A stretch of DNA of 64,000 bases from Epiperipatus broadwayi (taxonomy: Eukaryota; Onychophora; Udeonychophora; Euonychophora; Peripatidae): assembly GCA_028023455.1 (NCBI GenBank), contig JAQFVV010006246.1, positions 4,536,363-4,600,362 of the forward strand. Direction: 5' to 3'. The position numbers and the translations under genes were made by a program. A model generated the notes under the pieces. That model searched no databases and was not told where the DNA came from. It was given only the letters and a program-made list of their open reading frames with translations. This document shows positions 14,001-23,886 of this stretch, one piece after another. Position 1 is the first letter of the stretch. Each line of letters begins with the position of its first letter.

Positions 14001-17000
14001 CAAGAGCAATAAAGTTAATAAATGTTAAATTAAGGGTTAAATAAACCTACGAATGTTTAAGTGTAAGCAATGCGTATATGAAATTATCCCATAAATATTT
14101 CCACAGCCAGCTGAGAACTTCGCTGGAAAGGTAATATTAAAATATTATTATGTCATAAGAACATGAGTATAGAGTATGTGCACTATGATGATGATTGATC
14201 TAGATACCGATTTGTTAGCATTAACTTAATCCCATCTTACATAAAGTATCTATTGTAAAGATTAGGGCAAAAGAATGTTAGATCAAAATGATGAGATAAA
14301 ATTAGTAAATTTGCAAAGGAATGTTAATTTAAAAATAGTTAAAATAAAATTATTAAAATTTATTATGGGAAGAATTAGCTCTCAAAACAAATCAGTAATT
14401 TAAAAGCATTAAACACGGGAAGAAATTTGGTATTCGCTGTATCTAGAATGAAAAATGAAAGTGAAAATATACGTGAAGGTAATTTTTTTTTTTATTACTC
14501 CATGGTAATCGCGATTCCCTGATAAGTTTAGATTTTTTATATATATATAATACGGTTGTAAAACAGGGGAAAGCCATGCGAGTCATCAACTGAATGTGTA
14601 TATTCTGTATTGAATTATAGTCTGTCAATAAAATTTGTTATTTGTTTTACATATGTCTCAATGTTTTTGTGGGTTATTATTATCTAGACATCTCAATCCA
14701 ATCATACATCAATATATTATTATTAATATTTGAATCATCATTTTCGTAAGTATGCGATAAAAATTATTTAAAATGGCTGATTTCCGATACTTAGAATTAC
14801 CAAATAATTTAATATAGTTGAGATATAAATTATGAATAGGGATAGTTATTGAGTGATAGCGAATTCAGGGGTGGGTATAAAATCCTTTCCCCATCCGTTG
14901 TATTCAAACACCTCTCTAGACGAACTTCTTTATAATTTTGTTATAATTGTGAATATGTTTAGAATACATTTTTAAAAGATTTAATAAGCTTAAATTATTG
15001 TGAGCTTTAATGTAAATAGATATTAAACTGCATTGAAGACAACCCAGATCACCTTGGAGGTGATCATGAAAGAAGTGTTTATCACCAATAATCTGTCGCA
15101 GTTTATTCGATTTCCACACCTAATTGTTCTAAAAAACCCTGAGAAGAGATTATAATGGGAGAAATGAGCTAGCAGAATGTAAAATGTAATGGAAAAATAG
15201 ATAATAGTGTAATAGACCTATGGATGTGAAGATGATGGAGGAGTGGATCAGGAAGGTGGAGATGGATATAGAACTTTGTAATTAGAACAAAATTTTAATT
15301 GTAGCTTTAATGATGGTGAATGGGGAATTTCCAAAGATATGAATATTATCGATTTTAATGCATTCTCAGTGTTCTCTGAATCGATTGATTATTTATTACC
15401 CAATTCATTAAATATTATTACTGAAAGTTATTGAAGTGAGATTTAACCTTTATATTTTATTAAAGTTGCAATTTGGCACCCTGGCAATTAAGATTATAGA
15501 TGTTCTATACCATCATCATCATCCCAGTAGGCTTTAAAAATAGTGTTAGCTTGGAATGATGAAGCATCCATCAATCCATCCTTAAAATGTTACAATTGAC
15601 ATGCAATTTAGCTGCAAGTGTTTACATGCCATATAGATTTGAATAAAGTTATAATTAGCTTAAACTGCCCGAGAATATATGTTATGTTTGTAAACTCTCC
15701 TAATTGTTTTGGTTCTATTTGAAATACAATGTGGATGACCGATCAAAAGATTACAAAGTGCGTTTTATATCAATTTGATAAGTTTTATAAAATTGGCAAA
15801 GTAAAGCATAACTTTTCATTTGTTAGAATTGACTTTTATTTAGTTACAATTGGCTTGTAACGCGGTCACACGAAGGAGATTGAATAGAAATTATTTAATT
15901 TATATTTAGGAAATTCATTTTACTTAATATATATATATAGTACCAATATTGAATATTGGCACATATAATTTTATCTAAAAAAATTATTAAAATAACCTTT
16001 CGTAAAAAAAAACAAACAAAAAAAACATAAAATTAAATGTTGAAGAGTTTATTACAGTTTGTTTTCGAAAAAGATAATCAAATAGTTTTCTATCGTTAGT
16101 TTTTGAAATAAAAAGCTACAATTAATTAATCAGAAAGGGAGAGGGGTGTTTTGTTAGAAAAAGTCGTACTAAAAGTTTTATAAAAGGAAGTAAACAGTTT
16201 TTCTTATTAGTATTCGTAAAATATAAATAATGTAAAGTTTACAAAATACAAATCTCTTTTCATTCGAATTAAAGAAAAAATAATGTGTGATTGTCAATAA
16301 TAGAATAAATATATGCGTAATAAATGTTATTATAAATAAATGAAAGTTAAAGATTATCATTAAAAACAGGGCAATGACTATTAATTAAAATATAAAACAA
16401 CACGTTTTGCATGGCTATTACTAATTAAACAATTTCCAAAAACATAAGATTATCAATGGAATTTTGACAACAGATATTGCCAGAGGATATCACAAGGACA
16501 ACACGTCGCAGGTTTAAATAGACCTTTTTTTATCGGACAGTTAGTGGAGTTTAGAAATGAATTGAGTCAGTTAAGTCAAGAGAGGACAATCAGTTGAGTT
16601 AATTGTCTCCAGAAACAAAATGCCATGCTGAGCAGCTTTTGGGAACACACGTCTTTCTCCAGCCTTAGTCAAATAAGATCAGCAGTATCTGCTTGTGAAA
16701 TAATGTCAGCCTAATATCTTAGAAAATCTCCATCAGTATCTAATTGTCTCCAATAGTAATAATCGTGAATAATAAGGAATCTCCTCAAGAAACATCAAAT
16801 CTAACCGGTTAGATATACTCCGTCAGAAGCAGCCAACAACAAGCAATATCCACATTCCAAAAATCCTAGGTAAATATTTTATTATTCTCATTTATACATA
16901 GTAGCCACTGCTGTAATTCGTAAATCCTACAGAGACAAGTAATTTGAACTCTTAAGCATGCATAAAATGAACTATTGATGTGCATTTTTGTGAATGTTAG

Positions 17001-17761
17001 ATAATTTAGCAATGTCAAATATCATTTTGCTTTCTCATAAGACATTATATTGTGTTAAATTAAAATGTGCATGTGTTATATTAGATTTAGAAAATGTTTA
17101 AACTTAGTTAATGTTAATTAAAATAAATGGTCTTTAAACTTATACTTTATTTGTCAGTCAATTCTTTTTATCAATTTCTTTTTATCCATCTCTTTTGACC
17201 AATTCTTTTTTCTATATTTTATTATTGATTAAAATTAGACTGGGCTAGTTTTGGGATCGTTTCGAGTGCTGGATTATGAGCCTACTGACCAAATACGTTA
17301 ATCTGAGACTAGCTGGCACCCTGGGGTTTACTCTGAAACAAATGTGTTTGGATAGTAGGGGTTTGAATCTAGCAGCTGAGGTGGGCCATTGTTGATAGTT
17401 AAAGCTATCAATAATATCTCCCATTTTGCTCGAACATGCCGGTTCGTTCACGTAACATTTATAATTAAATAAGGTTATAAATGTATTATGAAGAAGTTTG
17501 AAACCAGCCAAAACATATATACATGTAAGTAAGTTCATTCTGCGGATCGATCTGGTACAATATATATATATACACACACACACGTTTATACAATAAATTA
17601 TACAAGCATGTACCCGGATAACATTTCATTTATATTTATAGTTTTGAAAACCTTAGTATTACTATATTTTTATAATTTACTCTAAAGCCGTTGTAACCAA
17701 AATGTTTTATCTGTTTTTAAATTGATAGTTTTAAAAAAGTTTTATTTCCATTGTATTATAG
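8097..17761 (+). other. Intron 2 (between CUB A and CUB B)
   Basis: A 9.7 kb phase 1 intron, mostly AT-rich sequence with poly-A/T runs. About 11.9-16.9 kb is less simple and probably holds old mobile-element sequence, including a pair of CCACAGCCAGCTGAGAACT motifs (about 11899 and 14101), a small cysteine-rich open frame (13415-13610) and short unclassified stretches. Nothing else was recognised. Confidence 0.6.
13415..13610 (+). pseudogene. Small open frame with a CxxC...CxxC pattern
   Basis: A 64-codon open stretch with no start methionine at its head reads FRCTNCKNIV...LTCIECGWKK, i.e. Cys-x2-Cys, 17 residues, Cys-x2-Cys, then a lysine-rich tail and a TAG at 13608-13610. This spacing looks like a zinc ribbon. 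I do not recognise a family. It may be a fragment of a transposon protein or chance, and it is not linked by splice phase to the CUB gene. Confidence 0.25.
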
Positions 17762-17940
17762 GATGTGGTGGTATTCTCAAAAATAGTGGTACCATTTCCT
17801 CCCCTAATTACCCTGAGCCATATGTACCAAATAAAATTTGTGAATGGCAAATTACTGTTGACTATGGGAAAGCAATCCGGCTAAATATTTCTGAATTTGA
17901 TGTAGAAACACATAGTAATTGCATGTTTGATGTTCTGGAG
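17762..17940 (+). CDS. Exon: CUB B, N-terminal half
   Basis: The acceptor is TTATAG (17756-17761) and the donor is GTAAAA at 17941. Two bases complete the glycine codon, then CGGILKNSGTISSPNYPEPY gives the classical CUB opening. The second cysteine is in ICEW, an N-glycosylation sequon in LNIS, the first ligand Glu in FDVE, and the third cysteine and second ligand Asp in NCMFD. It ends in phase 0 after VLE, exactly where the exon of CUB A ends. Reading frame continues into the intron for 12 codons before a stop, which is chance. Confidence 0.88.
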
Positions 17941-19165
17941 GTAAAAATTCAATTGATTTTTATTGCAGTTATCTAGTCATTTTGCAGATTATTCTAACTA
18001 TTTGAAGCAAATAATATATTTTATTTGTAGATTATTTATATTTTTAGTTTATGTTTGTTAAAGGAAAGTCAGCATTGTATTTTTTATTGTAAATAATGGG
18101 TATAAGTTATAGTTATGTACATTCTCACTAAAATTATTTTTATGTTCTGAATATCTTGCATTGCTTAATATTAGATTTAATGTTTTCTATTTAGAATCAC
18201 ATATAACATTATATTTTACACTTTTATTATAATATACTCTCATTGACCATTCTTTTGAATATTTTTCTCACTTTTTGTGTGAAATAATTTGATTTCTTGC
18301 TTTTTAGATTTCTGTTTAAAATCTTAAGGTTTGCATTATATCATAACTTGCTCCTGTGGAGACTGTTTCTAAAAATGATCTTAATGTTATTCTTTGAAAA
18401 TGCTTTTAGTTATATTAAAAAGAGAATTGAGGCAAATATAACTTATTAACCAATTTAATACTATTCAAACATTTTATTATCAACATATAAAAAAGAGATA
18501 AATAGTAAAACACTCTATTACATAATTAATTGTGACTAGACTCAAGCTTTTTCTCACAATCGATATCAAAATTAATAAATATAATCAATTGTTAATAAGA
18601 CAAGTCAAATATGATTAAAGTATCTTGATCTGTGAAGTGGCATTCTATCTCTGCAGCAGTTGCACAGTGTTCAAAATTAATTGTACACATGCAATATTCT
18701 AAAATACAGTTTAATCAAAGTAAAGATTTTCTAATGAGGTTTTTTTTATGTGCTGCATCCTGTAAGCAGCAAGTAAATAATCAAAGGCAGAATTGAGATG
18801 GTAATTAGTAGTTTAATTTAAATAACACATGAGTATTTACATATATATATTGCCTATTTAAGGTGTATTAAAATAATAAAAGATCATGATGACCTGGACT
18901 TACAGAAGCAGGAGTCTCTGACTTACATTAATACCAGAACATCTATAGACCAGGCTCTGAGGGTTTATATACCCCTCGACTTCTGGAGTCTTTAGAGATC
19001 TTACCATATATAGTGTTTTTTACATTCACAAAGTATTTTTACACTCTCACCATATATGGCATTTTATACAGTTTTCTGACTATGTAATAAGGTCATCTGT
19101 GCAACTCTATGACCTTACGACATTGCTACCAAATGATAGTTACAATGTTATATGTATTTATGGTC

Positions 19166-19227
19166 ACAGTTATTTATATAATTATTAAATATTATAACAG
19201 TTATTTATATAATTATTAAATATTATA
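19166..19227. repeat. Tandem duplication, 31-bp unit
   Basis: Two identical copies beginning ACAGTTATTTATATAATT (19166-19196 and 19197-19227). Confidence 0.85.
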
Positions 19228-19673
19228 ACAATCATTATACATAATTATTGTACAAAGTTATTATTTTTATTCTACACAATTATTATACATATTTCTTGCT
19301 TAACCTTGAACACTGCATTTTGACAGATATGTTATTTAACTTTCATAAACACATTATATAAAATTTAACATTAATTAGTAATATTAAAATTATAGTTCAT
19401 TTTTAATCTGATTTTTATATATTAAATTAATCATTACTTCATCTTTTTTAAAAATATCTATGTATTGTAAAATATATTTACATTTATAAACTATATCTTA
19501 TAAAAATTTTAGAACAGTAAATGAATCTATGAAAAACAATTGTTTATAATTAAAATTCTTTCTACCTGACCATGCAAGTTATAATAAATACTCATTAATT
19601 TACTGATCAGTAATAAGCATATAAAATTTATTAATCTTCTAATGGAGGAATTCAGTTTTTAACTGAAAAATCT

Positions 19674-19683
19674 GAAGAATTAT
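19674..19683. repeat. Target-site duplication, left (GAAGAATTAT)
   Basis: Identical to 22924-22933. It abuts the (ATC)n tail of the minus-strand RTE copy, so it marks the insertion boundary. Confidence 0.8.
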
Positions 19684-19809
19684 CATCATCATCATTATCA
19701 ACCATTATCAATCTACTGCAGGATGAAGGTCTCCAAGTTTAATTCATCTTCTCCAATCTTTAGCTTCTCTTCTCCACATCACCCATGCACACTTTCTTAT
19801 TTCATCCAT

Positions 19810-21160
19810 TCATCTCATATGTGATCTCTTTCTGGGTCTTTTACAATCTCTTGGAATCCAGTTTAAGATTTCAATTGTCCATCTATTATCATCTCTTCTA
19901 GAAATATGTCCAGCCCAATTCCACTTCAATCTTTTAATTTTTTCAATGAGATCAGTAACACATGTTTTCTCTCTTACCCATACATTGCGTTTTCGATCTC
20001 CTCTTGTTACTGCCAACATGGATGTCTCCATACTTCTTTGAGTGGTCTGGAGTCTCTGTATTGCTCTTCTATTAAGTGTCCAAGTCTCAGATCCATAAGT
20101 AAGAACTGGTAAAACACATTTGTTAAAAACCTTCCTTTTCAAACACATAGGCATATTTCCTTTTAGTATCAAGTTATTTTTACCAAAAGCACTCCAACCA
20201 AGTTTAATTCTATGATTAATTTCATCCATTATGTTTCCATCTGTATTAATAATCTGACCAAGGTATTTGTAACTGTTAACTTCTTCTAATTCATCATAAT
20301 CAATCTTTATTTTCATATTTTGAGCAAATTGATTAAACATTACTTTAGTCTTTTTAACATTTATCTTTAGTCCTACTTTCATCTGATAACTCCTGCAACA
20401 TTTCCTGCAACTCTGAAGCATTATTTGCAAAAACAACTATATCATCTGCAAAATCTAAATGACTTAAATAATCTCCATTTACTTTCACTCCTTTAGTTTC
20501 CCATTTTAATCCACAAAATACTTCTTGCAACACTGCTGTAAAAAGTTTTGGAGATATGGAATCACCTTGTCTTACACCTTTTTCAATGTTGACTTTCCCA
20601 GTATCATTATGTAATCTAGTTGTTGCTGTTGCATTTTTATAAATATTCATTAAAATATGACAATATCCTGAATCTATATCTTGATGATCCAATGCTTTAA
20701 TCACTGAAGAAATGTTTATAGAAGCAAATGCCTTTTCATAATCTACAAATCCAAAACATAATAGCAACTCATATTCATTTGTCCTTTCTATAACTTCTAT
20801 CAATACCTGGATATGATCTATTGTACGAAAACCACTTTTAAATCCAGTTTGTTCTCTTGGTTGGTGGAAATCCAATGTTCTTTGTAGACAAGTTGTAATT
20901 ATCTCAGTAAAAATTTTGTATAAAACTGATAAAAAGCTGATAGGTCTGTAATTTCTAATATCTTTATCAACTTTTTTTTTAATATTAATATTATTACTGC
21001 ATTCTTCCAATCATCTGGTACATCTTTATCATTTAGACATTTGGTATATAATTTTGCTAAATTTTTTTCTATTTCTTCACCTTCTTTTAATATATCAATT
21101 ATAATTCTATCATTACCTAGAGCCTTTCCTTTCTTCATACATTTAATTGCATGTTTCATT
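19810..21160 (-). pseudogene. RTE reverse transcriptase, C-terminal two thirds, broken
   Basis: Minus-strand frames 21159-20899, 21010-20354 and 20436-19810 overlap as one frameshifted protein matching the near-intact copy: the KGKA.G.D motif, NYRPIS, the motif A region VDYEKAFAS, motif B GVRQGDSISP, motif C FADDIVVFA, then YKYLGQI, LTYGSETWTL and WAGHIS. A short internal loss joins part of the sequence near 20370-20390. This copy keeps two bases (near 19999-20004, AGAGG on the minus strand) that are missing from the near-intact copy, so it shows what the frame was at that point. Confidence 0.85.
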
Positions 21161-21572
21161 TTTTCATTTAAAATTTTGGGCTAATAGAAGTAGGAGGTAC
21201 TTGTTCTTTATTACTATATAATTCTTGATAAATGTCTTCTACCCATTTCATAATGTCATCTTTCTTTTTTGGAATAATTCCATCTTTTTTTCTTATTGCA
21301 GATATAAATTTCCTACGAATACCAAAATATTGTTTTACATTCTTGAGACTTTTATTTTATTCTACAGCTTTTCTTGCTAGTTCACAGTTATACTTTCTTA
21401 TATCATTTTCAACTCTTTTCCATACCACTTTACAAAATTCGAGATATTCAATCCTTTTTAATGCGTTATTTTTATATATCTTCATATTCTTCTTTTCTTC
21501 ATAAATTCTCTAGTCTCAGTAGAAATTTTATTGGTCAATTGCTGCTTTTTATTACCAGCTATCTTTGTTGCA

Positions 21573-22923
21573 TAAAGGAGTTTGCTATTAACTGAAAGAG
21601 ACCCTTTGATTCCTCTTGGAGGCCTTAAAGGAACCGAGCAGGCCAAATTCCTAATGTCCACTCCATACGTTCTTGTCATTGCAGCTGTTATTACTATGTG
21701 ATTATTCATATAGTATACGAACATGGATGGGCTGCTCACCAACATGCATTAGCCAGCATGGTAGTTTATTGGCTTTTTACCTCTGAATTTAAGATCAAGA
21801 AACACCATGGTCTTTCTTCTCAGTTCACTGATAAGGCAGAATGAATGTTTGTGTAAGTGATAAATATTTTTCTAATACATATATACAATTTATGACAGAC
21901 AAAAATAAATCATGGCTCATTCCCAGGAGTTACCAACCAAGGCAGTGGTTGGTTGGTGTCCAAAGGCTTAGGGTGCTAAGAATCCCCTGATTGCGGATCC
22001 AGGCTGCCATTTGATGTCAACTTTTTATTTAGGTAGTTATAACTGCAGATCACTTTCAAGTGAAGGAAGATTGCAAGAGTTAGAAGAAGAATTATCTTAT
22101 ATGAAATGGGGACATTATTGGACTTTGTGAAGTTAGAAGAAAAGGTGAAGAGACAATTGATTTAAAAAGTGGACATGTACTCTATTATAAAGGCACAAAT
22201 TTTGGAAATACAAGTGGAGTAGGATTCATTGTAAATAAAAAGTGGGAAGAACAACATTGTGGAGATTGTGTATCAGACAGAGTGGCACGATTAGTTATAC
22301 AACTTAATGGGCAGATACCAAATGCAGATAATTCGGGTTTATGCCCCAACAAGTTCTCATAGTGGTGAAATAGTAGAAGATTATTATATGGATGTATGAA
22401 AGGCTTTTTGATCAAAGTAAACAAACATTTTAAAATCATTATGGGAGACTTTAATGCCAGAATTGGTAAACAAATGAAAAATAAAAGTGCTGTAGATAAT
22501 TTTGGTTATGGTAATAGAAATGAGAGAGGACATAGACTTGTGAAATTTTCAGAAAAAGAAAAACTTTTTTTGAGAAAAATGTTAAGGAAGCATCCAATGA
22601 AGGTGCAACAGAACTGGAGATTATATTTTGGCTAATGGAAAATACATATTTCAAGATTGTAATGTTCTTAATAAATTTAACACAGGAAGGGATCATCGAT
22701 TAGTAAGATATAAGATACTTGTTAATGCAAAACTAGAAAGTCAAAAATTATTTTTTTAAAAAAAAAAAACAGTTTCTTTACAGTTGATATTCCTAATCTT
22801 CAGAAACATTCTAATGAATTTAAATTAGAACTTACAAATTGTTTTCAAGTGTTAAGTAGATTTTGAATATGATTCAGATTTGAATGAAATTAATATGAAA
22901 ATACTTTTAAAAACTGCAACAAA
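21573..22923 (+). pseudogene. RTE 5' UTR and endonuclease region, broken (inverted half)
   Basis: It aligns base for base with about 23569-24950: the untranslated leader, then the apurinic-endonuclease-like region with GDFNARIG near 22444-22467 and a GNRNERGHR stretch. Several single-base indels and a poly-A expansion near 22758 break the frame, and ten bases corresponding to about 24921-24930 are missing near its end. Confidence 0.85.
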
Positions 22924-22933
22924 GAAGAATTAT
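22924..22933. repeat. Target-site duplication, right (GAAGAATTAT)
   Basis: Perfect match to 19674-19683. The element sequence stops just before it. Confidence 0.8.
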
Positions 22934-23463
22934 ACTCATGTCTAAAGTCGTTGGATAATTTTTACTGTTATCAAGTAATATCACAAAACTTTACATTGTT
23001 ATACCGAATTTGTTGAAAGACTATTATATGATTGTGTTACAATCAAATACAGATTCATTAAGAAATTTCATTATTAGCTGATTGTGATCAATTTTGATCT
23101 GCATTATAAATGTCACTATTATGTACAAAAGTCATTATTGAAAGAGTTATGAGTTATTAGATATGAGACTTCTTGAAAGTGTAAGAAAGTATAGAATAAT
23201 TATATTTCTATATCAGACAAAAAAAAAAGATATTTAAGGCTCCTATCTGACTATGACACATTGATGAATTGGTAACCTTGATGGTACAATCTGTTGAAAC
23301 TCCAATATCCTGTACAATTATCTAATTTTTACAATCCTTATTTTCTATTTATAACAACAGTTATTTTGAGTTCTATAATAAATTTAATATAAATATGATA
23401 ATTATAAATTTAATGATAGTGCATATGTGTCTCATGACATACAACAACATAGTAGTGTATGCA

Positions 23464-23466
<3 letters not shown>

Positions 23467-23513
<47 letters not shown>
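23467..23513. repeat. (AT)n microsatellite upstream of the RTE copy
   Basis: A pure AT run. A second AT run lies at 23527-23555, and each is followed by ATAAAGTTGGCTGCAG (23511-23526 and 23553-23568), giving a 42-bp tandem duplication at the element's left edge. Confidence 0.85.
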
Positions 23514-23517
<4 letters not shown>

Positions 23518-23886
23518 TGGCTGCAGATATATTTATATATATATATATATATATAAAGTTGGCTGCAGAAAGGAGTTTGCTATTAACTGAAAGGAGACCC
23601 TTTGATTCCTCTTGGAGGCCTTAAAGGAACCAAGCAGGGCAAATTCCTAATGTCCACTCCATACGTTCTTGTCATTGCAGCTGTTATTACTATGTGATTA
23701 TTCATATAGTATACGAACATGGATGGGCTGCTCACCAACACGCATTAGCCAGCGTGGTGAGTTTATTGGCTTTTTACCTCTGAGTTTAAGATCGAGAAAC
23801 ACCATGGTCTTTCTTCTCAGTGCCTGATAAGGCAGAATGAATGTTTGTGTAAATGATAAATATTTTTCCAATACATATATACAATT

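Larger units (their letters stand above)
19684..22923 (-). mobile_element. RTE-like LINE, full length, 5' part inverted by twin priming
   Basis: Viewed on the minus strand, the order is target-site duplication, inverted 5' part (plus-strand reading 21573-22923), then 3' part in sense (21572 down to 19684) with a (TGA)n tail, then target-site duplication. Compared with the near-intact copy, the inverted part covers about 23569-24950 and the sense part about 24942-26862, so the two pieces share only about 9 bases of the element. The inner junction has a 4-base TGCA microhomology. This is the structure that twin priming predicts for non-LTR retrotransposition. Both halves carry many frameshifts, so the copy is dead. 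Confidence 0.88.

Noticed and set aside
17245-17583. 112-codon minus-strand frame, and a tRNA B-box-like GGGTTTGAATCTAGC at about 17358 on the plus strand
   Set aside because: The frame runs through a CA/TA microsatellite and has no motif. The B-box-like match has no convincing A box or cloverleaf, so neither a tRNA nor a SINE can be supported.
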